From: Cyprinodon diabolis
Lineage: Eukaryota; Chordata; Actinopteri; Cyprinodontiformes; Cyprinodontidae
NCBI GenBank assembly: GCA_030533445.1
Contig: CM060070.1
Coordinates: 33,138,001 to 33,202,000 of the forward strand
Reading direction: 5' to 3'
Length of the DNA: 64,000 nucleotides
The notes under the pieces were generated by a model. The model saw nothing but the letters and a program-made list of their open reading frames with translations, made no database searches and was not told the origin of the DNA. Below, piece by piece: positions 44,528 to 54,520 of the stretch. The position numbers and the translations under genes are program-made. The number at the start of each line of letters is the position of its first letter. The stretch's first letter is position 1.

Positions 44528-45071
44528 TAGCCTCGTGAGACCATCCTGATCTCGCCAGCTTTCAAGGTTTCACTAGCAAAACAGTCTGGAGACTCTCCGT
44601 TAAAGAAAATTTGGAGCCGTTCACCAAACAAACGTCCAATCAGCGTTGGCTTTGAGGCGGGTTGAGGTGTGACGCAACAAGAAGCGCGACCGTTCAGTCT
44701 AAAGAACATGGCGGCTTCAGCCGATGAAACTAGCCTTAGCGTGGCTATCGAGCAAGTTTTATCAGAATTACAGAGTATTTCTTCACTAAAAGAAGAGCAA
44801 AACACTGCTCTGGAGGCTTTTCTCAGAGGAAAAGATGTTTTTGCTCTTCTCCCGACTGGTTTCGGCAAGAGTAGCCTGGCTTGTGGTTATGTTTTTGTCG
44901 TTGCTCTGTTAGTACATCATATGCTTTGTTGATCTGATTGGTTTATTTGGCCCGTCTATCACCAGCATAGGCCAATCAGCTAACCAGTATTTTCGCCCTT
45001 TCCCAAAATTACTTCAACGGAAGGTTTCCAGATGGATATGCGGAGCAAATCCATCTGGCGGAGTCAGGTTA
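44528..45071 (+). mobile_element. RecQ-fragment element, copy 1, with 9-bp TSD
   Basis: The ends are TAGCCTCGTGAGACC and GAGTCAGGTTA (inverted TAACCTGACTC, sharing TARCCT). The left flank is CCATATGCC (44519-44527). The right flank is CCATATGC at 45072-45079, where a hAT interrupts it; the ninth base C is found again after that hAT (46291). Near-identical to copy 2 at 62303-62823. A 9-bp duplication fits Mutator-like elements best, but the superfamily is unproven. It carries the first part of a RecQ-like helicase ORF. Confidence 0.88.
44708..44932 (+). pseudogene. RecQ-like helicase N-terminal fragment (copy 1)
   Basis: ATG 44708 in good context (AACATGG) opens 74 residues: MAASADETSLSV, a helical region with SLKEEQNTALEAFLRGKDVF, then LLPTGFGKS, the Walker A (motif I) of RecQ-family SF2 helicases. 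In copy 2 Walker A is followed by LIYQLAPL, as in intact RecQ proteins. Here the sequence diverges directly after GKS into unrelated residues. Motifs Ia-VI (including the DEAH box), the RQC and the HRDC are absent. A complete RecQ unwinds DNA 3' to 5' in the nucleus; this fragment cannot. CCAAT boxes 60-80 bp upstream could drive transcription. Confidence 0.7.
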
Positions 45072-45432
45072 CCATATGCTAGGGTGACCAAACGTCCGTA
45101 TTTCCTGGGACATATCCGTATTTCACGTCCTGTCCCGGGCGTCCAGGGTTTTTTTTAGAAAGTGAGGAAATGTCCTGATTTTTTAAATCACCTTAATTGG
45201 ACGATTAAATTTACAGGCACTAGAGCACTGCGCACGACGCTGCGTGTGACGTAATCCCTGAGCCGCGTAAGTGCGGGCAACCCTGTTCTTAATCAGAGGC
45301 TCTGTTCGAAAACCTGGGCTGCATCCTCCAAGGACGCGGTCTACCTAGACTGGATCCTTCAAAGTCCTTGAAAATAAGGAGACCGGAAGAGTTTTGGCTG
45401 TAAATTCGAACAGGTCCACCCTGTTATGCTCT

Positions 45433-45445
45433 GTTGCTTAGCAAC
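45433..45445. promoter_or_regulatory. RFX X-box palindrome inside a hAT
   Basis: GTTGCTTAGCAAC is a perfect inverted X-box half-site pair. A similar site lies at 19879. Binding is predicted only. Confidence 0.45.
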
Positions 45446-45637
45446 CGTGAAAGTTGACACACAAAGCAGGAAAAGAATGAATACCGAGGTTTTCAAAACT
45501 GTTTGTTTATTTATTTATTTAAAAAAAGAGTTAAAGTGAACAAAGACTACACTCACAAGAATCCAGAGTGGAATAAAGGTTCCAACCACCGGGAGCAGGA
45601 ACAAATAAAATCAAATGTAATGATAGAAACCTTAGTC

Positions 45638-46087
45638 CAGGGGTCTTCAACGTTTTCGAGGCCAAGGACCCCCAAACTGATTGCGAGATGGAGCGGGGAC
45701 CCCCTAATTAAATATATTGTATGAAATTGTGTTATATCAAACTGGTCCTATAGTCACTCTATTACATATGGAGTCATGTAACGAAAGTAATTTCTCCCTG
45801 GGATTATTAAAGTATTTCTGATTCTGATTCCTGGTTGATGGGACAGGTGTTGTGAATGAAACGGTGCCCAGGTTTGAAAGAGCCCCTGTGTGTCGCTAAA
45901 TGTGTGCATTGATGACTGAAGGACATCTTCTGCTTCCATTTATATGTTTACTACAGTGCGTTGAATTCATGTGAATGTGTATTTAAAGACATTTTAATTA
46001 GTGCAAAAAATTGCAGGAGGGAATATAAAAAAAAGTAATCAACCAAGACTTTCGCGACCCCCATGCAGTACCTGTTGAAGACCTCTG
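45638..46087. mobile_element. Third-level hAT MITE with 8-bp TSD
   Basis: CCTTAGTC at 45630-45637 and 46088-46095 is an exact 8-bp duplication. The ends are CAGGGGTCTTCAACG and, on the minus strand, CAGAGGTCTTCAACAGG. A LINE-tail-like ATTTCTGATTCTGATTC lies near 45813-45829, so the MITE has in turn captured or received a LINE 3' end. Confidence 0.9.
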
Positions 46088-46290
46088 CCTTAGTCATGTA
46101 AATAACATGCTGCTGTCATTCTGCACATCTCTGATGTTGCTCCTATTTTCAAATATCCATTCCTGTAAAAATGTCCATAGCTGCATATTGGTTATTAATT
46201 CTCCAGTTTTATATTGTTAAAACACTTTACAGAATTGCTCCAAGGTGTCCTGATTTTCCCAAATGAAAATATGGTCACCCTACCATATGC

Positions 46291-46754
46291 CCTGTTTCAT
46301 GACAAAAATTTGTTTTTTTCCACATGGGTATAAAGTATGAATATGTAATAAAACAATTGAATATATTTAAATGTTAATTTAGGATATTGTTTCATCAAAT
46401 TGATTTAAGCATCTAAAGTCACATTGGAACAACATTTGGAATGACCAGCGAGTGACAGCATTAGCAGTTCTAGCATGGAGTTACGTTATTTAAATGATCA
46501 CATTTTACATAAAAAAACGAATATATTTCTAAAGCTTTAGACTTCAAATAAAATCCAGACACTCAGTCTTCAAGAGCAAGTCCACATGTGACTTAGTCAG
46601 AGAAAAGACCATCAATATATGATGCTGCAGCACCCCATACATGAAGAACGGTTCTTCCAGCCTACATCACTGCAGACAAAGCAGAGCTTCAGCTCTAATG
46701 CTTTAAATGCAGAGATGCTAATGAAACTGAATTAATCCAGATCATGTTATATCC
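46291..46754. other. Unassigned AT-rich DNA
   Basis: No features beyond the flank of the nested stack. Confidence 0.4.
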
Positions 46755-46880
46755 AGTGGTGGAAAGTAACAAAGTACATTTACTTGCTTGCTGTACTTAA
46801 GTACGTTTTTGAATATATTTACTTGAGTATTTTTTTAGGGGGGGACATATAACTCACTCCACTACATTTCAAAGTTTACT
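46755..46880 (+). mobile_element. hAT-type terminal fragment (CAGTGGTGGAAAG)
   Basis: CAGTGGTGGAAAGTAAC followed by GTACATTTACTT and GTACTTAAGTAC repeats is the left end of a common fish hAT MITE family. The matching right end and duplication were not found. Confidence 0.6.
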
Positions 46881-48486
46881 CCACTCCATTTCGAGGAAGC
46901 TGCAAGCTACTTGTTCCCTTTGGCTCAGCTTAGCTTTGTAATCCACTGTTGCTGTTTTTCTTTCTTGAAATGCAATTTTAACATGGCAGATAGCAGCCCT
47001 TAGGAATGAATTTGGACAGCACTGTTTTAAAGATTAGCATGACATTATAAAAATGTGAGAAACTCTGGGCAGATGATATTTGTAGTTTATTCATTTTATA
47101 AAGGCGTTAGTTGTTGCCAATGTGACCAAGTTGTTCAGAAGAGTTCTCAAATGAGAGCTATAGTTAATTCAACATTTAACCTTTTTTCAATAGTGAAAGT
47201 TTGAGGAGAATCAAGAAAATCTTGTTTTCTTTTTGGTTTGTTTTTAAATAAGAAACCAAAAGAACTATCTTTATTTTTTGTGTCATTTTTATGCTGAAGT
47301 TCTTTCCGGGTGGGGTTGAATCTGTAGCAGGGGGTTCTACGCATCAATACATCCGGTGGATTCTGAAAGGTATAAGGTTCTTTAAGATTACACTGAAAAT
47401 TATACAGAAAAGTACTGATATTAAGACATTTTGTTTGAATTTTTGAAAACTAATACTTTTTGAATACCTACTTGAACAGTCATTCCTTCCATATAAAACT
47501 AGGTTTTTTTTAAAACAACAAAAAGAAAAAATAAGATTAATACAAAGTGGAAGGTAAAATCACAGAATTAGACTAGACTAAGACTTAGACAAACTTTATC
47601 AACATTAGGTATACACAGAATGTATACAAAACTATGTTTATACATTAATAATATATTTTCTTTCATAGTGCAACCCTCTACAGTAGTTGCACTGCTTATA
47701 AAACACTAAGAGTCAAGAGATAGGGTTATTTAAATCTAGATTCGCAGAAGAGGTTGGTCAAAAACAAATCCCATGGCAAATATAGCTTCCACCCCAATAA
47801 AACACCAAACAAGTTACGTTTAAATTTGTATTAGAATATTGATTATGAACAATATAAATCACAAAAAGGACAGGGGAATAAATAAAAAAATACAATGTAC
47901 CTCTGAGATCTCAGGGGAAAATTAAATAAACTTGGTCCAATGTCCAAAATGAAACTACCCTTGAGTGCACTCAAAATAAAGTTGTCCTACCACCCCTTAA
48001 TACTCAGAGTGCAAACCAAGGATTCTCATAGGAGCCTCTGTGGTGCTGCTAAGTAGAGGAGGAGGACCAAGGAGCCAGGCACCGGGGCGACCAAGTGCGC
48101 TGATGAGATGAAGAAACGACCTCCAGGGATCCGAATTAAAAAGGAACCTTAATAAAAAAAACAGTCTACACAAGATGCACAGAAAGTAAAGATTAATATT
48201 ATTCACTAATGTCCATGTTTAATTTTTACTAATGCCTTTTAGTCCATTCTTTTTAACTTAAATATATAGTATACAGAAAATGCAGCAGAATACATTAACT
48301 TAGATTGGGAATATAGATTTGAAACCAACTTTCTCCAAAATCCAGTTTAAATGAAAAAAATAGTGCAATTGGCTTCTGGTACCATCACATTTGGAATAAA
48401 CAGCATAAAACAAAGCCAACAACCCAGTTATACATAGAAAAGCAAACAGCCAGTAATTTGTGGCTAATGGACGTCTTTTAGAGCAG
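46881..48486. other. Unassigned AT-rich DNA
   Basis: No gene. A GACTTAGACAAACTTTAT phrase at about 47580 resembles a fish LINE/SINE 3' block, too short to assign. The frame 47997-48206 has no domain. Confidence 0.4.
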
Positions 48487-48560
48487 CGGTGTCCAACCAC
48501 CGGGCCGTGGATCGGTACCGGTCCGTCGGTCATTTGGTACCAGGCCGCACAGAATAATTT
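48487..48560 (+). mobile_element. hAT-type terminal fragment (CAGCGGTGTCCAACC)
   Basis: CAGCGGTGTCCAACCACCGG with GGTACCGGTCCG repeats is typical of one end of hAT elements. No partner end or duplication was found, so this is probably a one-ended remnant. Confidence 0.5.
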
Positions 48561-49319
48561 ATCGACGATCAGAGTCTGAGTGATGTTTTATTTTGAAAAA
48601 TCTAAAAAATTGCGGTATTCTTTCCCAATAACATCAGTCGGTGCATCTATGCCTCTTGACCCAGGTTAGTGACAATTCAGTGAGTACAACATTTTACACA
48701 CCGTGAACAGCTATCACAGCTAATTTTAAAAGTCATCCTGACTGGTTTGTAAAAAATTAAGGCTTAGATATCATTTAACACCCTTTTATATTGTGTTTCA
48801 ATAACTACATCATGTGCTAAATACACAAAATGGTAGCTAACACTTACCGAGACAACTCGATTGAGATTCATATCAATTTCCAACGAAGTTCAACAACATT
48901 CACCAGCCTGGTGTATCTGCAAATAAGCTATGAAATATATTCTGAATCCTTTTTTATGCTTAAATCGCTTTTTATGGAAGATTTACCTCGTTTCTATATG
49001 CTGCCACCCAGTGGTGAAAATCGGAGTTGCACTTGATTTCCTAATGTCAGCAGGAAATGCATTACATTGAGGTAATTAAGGGGTTAATTAACAGGGTTAC
49101 AATAGATACATTCGGAAAACAGCATTTTCATTTCTAATTTGATTTAATTTGGGGATACATTCTTTTATACCTTTCAAAAAATGATAATGGACCATCCTCC
49201 TGGTGCCATATAGGCTATAACAGTCAAGTGGAGAACCCTGCGTGTCAAATATTGAAAGGGATACCCGGTGTGTCATTATGTGACGCAGAGGGAGCCTGAC
49301 CAAGCGTCCAAATGTGACG
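48561..49319. other. Unassigned DNA
   Basis: No gene. The short frame 48830-49036 shows no domain. Confidence 0.4.
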
Positions 49320-49471
49320 AGTTGGTATGGAGAATGTGTTGGAATATTTTCTAAATTGAATACTTCGATACTTCAACTTGAGTAGATTTTTAAACGAGTA
49401 ACTTTTAATTTTAGTTGATTAAGTTTTTAATAATCAAGTACTACTATTGAGTACTTCGTCCACCACAGTGG
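49320..49471 (-). mobile_element. hAT-type terminal fragment (CTGTGGTGGACGAAG)
   Basis: Read on the minus strand it begins CTGTGGTGGACGAAGTACTC with TACT/AAGTA repeats, another common hAT MITE terminus. It belongs to a different family from 46755. No target duplication was found. Confidence 0.55.
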
Positions 49472-51726
49472 AGATTATTTTACTCCAAAAATCTGAATGT
49501 TTGTGAACATGGATGCAAATCAGAATGGAGATCAGAAAAAGCAGCTTTGGATTGAAATTTCTTTCCAAATTCAGATTCAGATTTATTTCACAGTATTTCA
49601 AACTATGGTAGAAAACCTTAGAAAGCGGCCAGTGAGCTTTAGAACTCGCTCCTTTGCCTCATTAAATGCAAACTTTGACTGAACTCACCTTTGGGTGAGG
49701 ATAAAAATATAATACTGCAGAAAAACGTGCTTTGTTTGATGCTAATTAGCTGGTGCAGTTAGCAAGCTTTTCTAATTGATCTCACGCACTCGTGCGTGCG
49801 CACGCTCACCCGCTGCCATGGAAACGGAGCACCAGCCATCTTTAACGCTCATTTCTAACCTGAACCTTGGAAATTGAAGTTGCTGCTTTCTATGGTTTGC
49901 TAACCTGCTAAAGGTGGGCTTCGCACCGCTGGACAACTGGTTCCTGGATCATCTGAAAGGTTTATGTCACTCTTTTACTATGTTAATTAAAAACAAAAAT
50001 GTTATGTGAAAAATTATTAGGTTTAAGTTTTTTAATGGAAGTTGTGACAGCTAGCTTAGCATCTAGCATCTTTGACATCTCAGAGATTAAAAGTGTTTTG
50101 TGTTTTTGTCAGGAATGTTAACAGTGATTTAGTGATTTAAAAAAATATATTTGTGTTTAAGAAAAACAACTTTGTTGAATTTGAGGTGAAATGTTTGTAA
50201 ACTAGATGTGCTAGGTCTATGATTTTTAAAAAATGCCCTGAAAATAAGTTTGCTCTATATGAAAATGTTGGTGAAATTACAATAAATAAATATAAAAAGA
50301 CAGTTGAAGGAAATTTAGCATAATATATTATCAAGCTAAACTGTTTATTTTTTGTATTTGATAAAAATATATATCATTTTGAGTGTTTTGGAAGTTGACT
50401 GAATTTCTCCTGATAAACAACTGGGAAATAAGAGATAAAGATTCTCAAGTTGTTTAATTTAGTTAATGTGTTTAGGAAATGTTAGGTTTATAACCATTTG
50501 TTGTTTTTTTTTTATTGATTTTTATTGGTTGGAAATGGGAGGAATGATAACAGAAATGTAATGATATAAAACAAAAACACCTTTTGGTTTGTGAGAATAA
50601 TCTTTGATGAATTTATTGTGGAAATGGTTGAAAAAATACAAAACAGTTTTAGAATAAAACGTTTTTTTTTTCAAATATATTTGAACTTGAAAAGGAAGTT
50701 CATATTGGTCTCCATGGATACCTTAGTAGAATGCATTAAACAGGGTTTTAAGATGGCATATATTTGACTTTAATGGAAGGTCAAAGGTGTTAAAAATGTG
50801 TGATTTTAAAAGTTTCTGGATTCAGAGGAAAGTTTTTGGTGAGTTTGGTATCAAATTCTTGCAAAACAAGTTGGCGCCTGGCCCCTTCTGTCAGAGAAGG
50901 ACTCGAAGAACAAGTATGGTCTCCTTAATACAACACTAAACAAATTTAGCTTTTAAAATTATTTTGAAAGGCAACGTATTTCTTGTTATATTAATAAAAC
51001 CCTAAACATTATCTTTTTTTTTTTTTAGTTTTGTTTCCTAAAACACTTTAATGTTTGCACTTGACTAAAAATCAGATCCTTTACATTTTTGGGCAGTAAA
51101 ATGTTTAGAACTTGGCTGAGTTTATTATAAGTGCTGTCATTGTGAGGAAAGCGTAAAGAATAAATGTTTGATTCAATATATTATTTAAACGTGTTTCTGC
51201 AGCCCTTGTTTTGATCTTCAGGTGAATGTAAATAATTTAATCTTATCTGTCACCAGAAATAATACAGCTTGTTTACAGATGACTTCATCATTTTCTAGAT
51301 CTTCTAAACAGTTAAAAGTTCTGTATAGGATCCCCTTTCTTAGATTTGTAGAAAAAAATTGAATCTGAATAGTGTGGCATAAAGTTTGCTAATGTCCATT
51401 CCGCTCTGGGCTTCCTATATGTGTTAATTAAGGATGCACCGAGGAAGGGGTCTGATAAGCTGAGGTTCTGATTCTGATCATTTTACATCTGAAATTTAAA
51501 GCCTGATGTTTTTAAACCTTTATTTCTTTTAATAAGGATAATTTTCTACTTATAGTAAATAAACTTCAAAGATTTATGATTATATTCTGAAAATAAATTC
51601 TAAACCCTACTAACCAGTATAATAAACATTTACATTTAAAAAAAAAATTAAAATTTAATGGCAGTCTTGTGATTTGAAAGATATCCTCAATGTGATGGTG
51701 AAGTAATTAAAATCCTCCTCAGCAGT
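49472..51726. other. Unassigned AT-rich DNA
   Basis: Low GC, T-runs at 50508-50520 and 51013-51026. No gene recognised. A CpG-richer island of about 150 bp at 49780-49930 (CACGCACTCGTGCGTGCGCACG) might mark an old promoter. Confidence 0.4.
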
Positions 51727-51882
51727 GGCGGCTGGTGAAAAATATTTTTGGTGGGGCTGATATAGCCTAGTGTATGTCTCCAACTAATCCAGAATAAGAA
51801 TTCAAATAAACAATTGGAAATAAAATACAATTTAACAGTAATGATTTAATTTACTATATAATAACAGTGATGATTTGGGTCA

Positions 51883-52225
51883 CTGTGACGGGGTTCTTTG
51901 GCCTCCAAGAATCCAGGCTCAGTCGGGTTATCGGTGTTGGTGATTTATTGTGCTCAAAAACTCAAAACAGGGTGCAAAAGAAACTAAACATATACAAGAT
52001 CCTCTGGGCCTCAACCTCCCTCCAGTTACCAGCAATGTAACAAAGAAACAGAAAACAAAAATGGCCGCTCTTCTTCCCCCAGCCCACATTAAATAGTTTA
52101 AGCCCCTACCCTCAGGCTCTCTTATTTCTGATTTCTTCTCATAAATCAGTTTTGTCCATATATTACCTCCACAAACAATTGATATTCAAAAACAAATAAT
52201 TTTTACAACTTAATTCCTTTACACA
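51883..52225 (-). mobile_element. Possible solo LTR inside the hAT remnant
   Basis: Minus strand TGTGTAAAGG...CCCCGTCACAG with an AATAAA in CACAATAAATCACC. GGGTCA flanks both sides (51877-51882 and 52226-52231). The LTR-like polarity and the duplication support a solo LTR, although one end is off the strict TG...CA rule by a base. Confidence 0.5.
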
Positions 52226-52438
52226 GGGTCATTGACTTATTCAATTACACCAAACTTTTAAACATAAAATAAAAAAAATATATAATCTGACAAACATTTA
52301 GCGAGTCAAGTGTTGGTGACGTCACTTCCGCATTCCAACAACTGTAGCGTTTTCACCGCTTACTGAGCGTTCCCTCGGGTTTGAACCCAGCAAAGACGCC
52401 GCCAGACTGAAGATGACAAGCCCCCGTAGCATACACAC

Positions 52439-52480
52439 GTACACACACACACACACACACACACCCACACACACACACAC
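52439..52480. repeat. CA dinucleotide microsatellite
   Basis: About twenty AC units with one CCC interruption. The frame 52360-52683 crosses it and is not supported. Confidence 0.95.
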
Positions 52481-52726
52481 GGCACCCTCAATACGCCAGC
52501 AGGTAACCAGGAACAGCTTGTGTGTTTTAAGTTAATGGAGCTACTGGGCTCAGCGAGAGTGTATTGGTCCTCACAAGCACAGTATAACAGGAATGTGTGT
52601 GTGGCACGCAAAGTTAGAGAGGTTGTTTTAAGTGACGAGCTGGATTCGTCATAGTCACAATAACCATGACCTGAAATTTTCATACCCTACAACATGGATG
52701 TTCTTCTGGCAAACGGGTAGATAAAT

Positions 52727-52813
52727 AAGGATCTCACCGAATTTGGTGGAAGCTGCACCTCGCTCGTTACGTTCGCCATTGTCCCTCTAATTGTCTGCAC
52801 CTGCGCTTGGGTG
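52727..52813 (-). pseudogene. hAT (TTF-type) transposase N-terminus remnant
   Basis: ATG at 52813 reads MANVTSEVQLPPNSVRSLF, then a PFARRT block, then TAG. An NSxxSLL/F...PF...RR pattern opens the TTF-type zinc finger region of many fish hAT transposases. A GTGAGA at the NS-V position could also act as a splice donor. Only about 28 codons survive. Confidence 0.45.
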
Positions 52814-52960
52814 CAGAAGCCTGTTAAAGGGCAGTATTTTCAGAGCCCCAAGACCATAAAATTCTGAGACGCTGATTGGCCATTAAATTATTAAATTCAC
52901 CTAGCAATAGTACATGATTGGCAGATTCTTTGCACTTGTGGGGCAGTCTAATCAGAGCCC

Positions 52961-53342
52961 CAAGACAGAGACGGTAGGAGTCTGTCTGTGGAAATCCACA
53001 AATGAATTACAGTAGATAGGGAAATGTACTGGGACAGGAGCACACAATCGTATACGCACATATATACATATTTTTAAATATTTCTGTGTGTATTAATTTT
53101 TTGTTATTGTGTCTTTTACAATGATGTCCATTTTTATTTTAAAACTAACCAAACCACTAACATTCTTAATATGTTTTTTATTGGGTTATTTTAGCTCACA
53201 GATCAATGTTCTTATTGATTAAATCTACTTTAACCTGACAAACTCACACAGGCACATCCAGCAACCTAAAATAAAGCATTTCATTTTTTATTTAATGTTC
53301 CTTTATTAATGTTCCTGGTCTAATGATCTCTTTCCCTCACAG
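52961..53342. other. Unassigned, ends in a splice acceptor
   Basis: No gene. CTCTTTCCCTCACAG at 53328-53342 is a strong polypyrimidine-AG acceptor just before the acidic frame. Confidence 0.5.
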
Positions 53343-54520
53343 TTCCAGTCGCCGCCCTTCCTGACCCGGAGCTCCCGTTCTGGATTCAGGAACTGGGTAA
53401 TTTTAATTTCAATTTTAATAACCTCATGGGGGGACTGAGGAGAAGGATGAGGAGGTTGAGAGAACAGTTACACAATGAGGAGGTGGAGGAAGGTTCTTCT
53501 GATGATGAGGAGTTAGAGGCTGAAGCAGTAGTGGTGGAGGAGAATGAGGAGGTGGAGATACAGGATTTTGTGGAGGTAGAGGTTGAGGATGAGGTTGAGG
53601 ATGAGGAGGAGGCTGAGGAAGAGGTTGAGGATGAGGAAGAGGTTGAGGAGGAGGCTGAGGAAGAGGTTGAGGATGAGGCTGAGGATGAGTCTGAGGATAA
53701 GGAAGAGGATGAGGTTGAGGATGGGGAAGAGGTTGAGGATGAGGACGAGGATGAGGCTGAGGACGAGGTTGAGGATGAGGAGGAGGCTGAGGAAGAGGTT
53801 GAGGATGAGGAAGAGGTTGAGGATTAGAACGAGGATGAGGCTGAGGATGATAGGTCTGAGGACGAGGATGAGGAGGAGTCTGAGGAAGAGGATGAGGTTG
53901 AGGATGAAGAGGAGGCTGAGGATGAGGCTGAGGACGAGGATGAGGCTGAGGACGAGGATGAGGCTGAGGCTGAGGATGAGTATGATAGGTCTTTTTCTAG
54001 TGAGTCTCTTGATGAGGCTGAGGACGAGGATGAGGATGAGGCTGAGGCTGAGGATGATAGGTCTTTTTCTAGTGAGTCTCTTGATGAGGCTGAGGACGAG
54101 GCTGAGGATGACGAGAAGGCTGAGGATGAGTTTGAGGCTGAGGATGAGGCTGAGGATGAGGATTATAGGTCTGTTTCTAGTGAGTTTCTTGAGGTATCTA
54201 GTGCGTTCTCCGGATATGACACCAAAAGCTCTGAGGAAGAAGACGATGAAGATTTCCCGGACTGCCAAGAAGACCGTGCCTCTAGGAAAAGGAGAAGAGA
54301 CGAAGATGAGGAAGATGATGAAGACAATGACCACCTTCCACCTCTTCTTCGGTTCACCCTGAGGATCCCCCCCCCCCCCCCCCCCCCCTTCAGACTCCCT
54401 TGGAACCAGGAGGAGCCGGAGGATTCCCTGGACTGCAGAGGAGCCCGTGCCTCCAGGAGAAGGAGAAGAGAGGAAGATGAGCCCCCTGGGAAGAGGCCTT
54501 GTGGCGAGAGGCATGTTTGA
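53343..54520 (+). CDS. Candidate terminal exon: very acidic repeat protein, one in-frame TAG
   Basis: An acceptor (CCCTCACAG) opens a frame of about 392 codons. Its start is non-repetitive: ALPDPELPFWIQELGNFNF near codons 5-23, then basic helix MGGLRRRMRRLREQL (ATG 53426). A long Glu/Asp/Ala/Val repeat follows (about codons 60-300), then DRSFSSESLDEAEDE modules with Ser-rich, CK2-like sites. Near the end, two related basic segments (DCQEDRASRKRRRDEDE and DCRGARASRRRRREEDE) flank a poly-Pro encoded by 22 C, and the frame stops at TGA 54518. TAG at 53825 is the only internal stop. Frame is kept through the C-run, arguing for real coding. An acidic, Arg-tailed nuclear or chromatin-type protein is possible, but I recognise no family. 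With the TAG it is a 133-residue product from 53426, or a pseudogene. Confidence 0.5.

Larger units (their letters stand above)
45080..46282. mobile_element. hAT element inserted in the TSD of the RecQ-fragment element
   Basis: The ends are TAGGGTGACCA at 45080 and TGGTCACCCTA at 46282. CCATATGC flanks both sides (45072-45079 and 46283-46290), an exact 8-bp duplication. Subterminal text near both ends repeats a GTCC...AGGACAT/GTCCTGATTTT motif in inverted form. The interior holds an X-box (45433-45445) and another insertion (45638-46087). No transposase domain was recognised. Confidence 0.9.
51727..52960 (-). mobile_element. Remnant of a TTF/ZMYM-type hAT
   Basis: One end is CAGTGGCGGCTGGTG at 51727, a known-looking hAT terminus. 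At the other side, on the minus strand, 52813-52727 encodes a recognisable transposase N-terminus. The middle contains a possible solo LTR (51883-52225) and a CA microsatellite (52439-52480). The right end was not delimited. Confidence 0.5.

Noticed and set aside
44669..44707. Upstream non-ATG extension of the RecQ-like fragment
   Set aside because: It would need a GTG start; the ATG at 44708 is conserved in both copies and in good context.
46755..49471. Single hAT element between the two CAGTGGTGG-like ends
   Set aside because: The two ends belong to different families (GGAAAGTAAC versus GGACGAAGTAC) and the flanks do not match.
53583..54362. 259-residue Arg/Met/Leu frame on the plus strand
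   Set aside because: Alternative frame of the same repeat (ATGAGGTTGAGG-type codons), without the acceptor-linked start and ending differently from the modular acidic frame.
53513..54514. 333-residue minus-strand frame, Leu/Ile-rich
   Set aside because: It is the complement of the GAGGATGAG repeat on the plus strand and shows no start context, domains or non-repetitive conserved part comparable to the plus frame.
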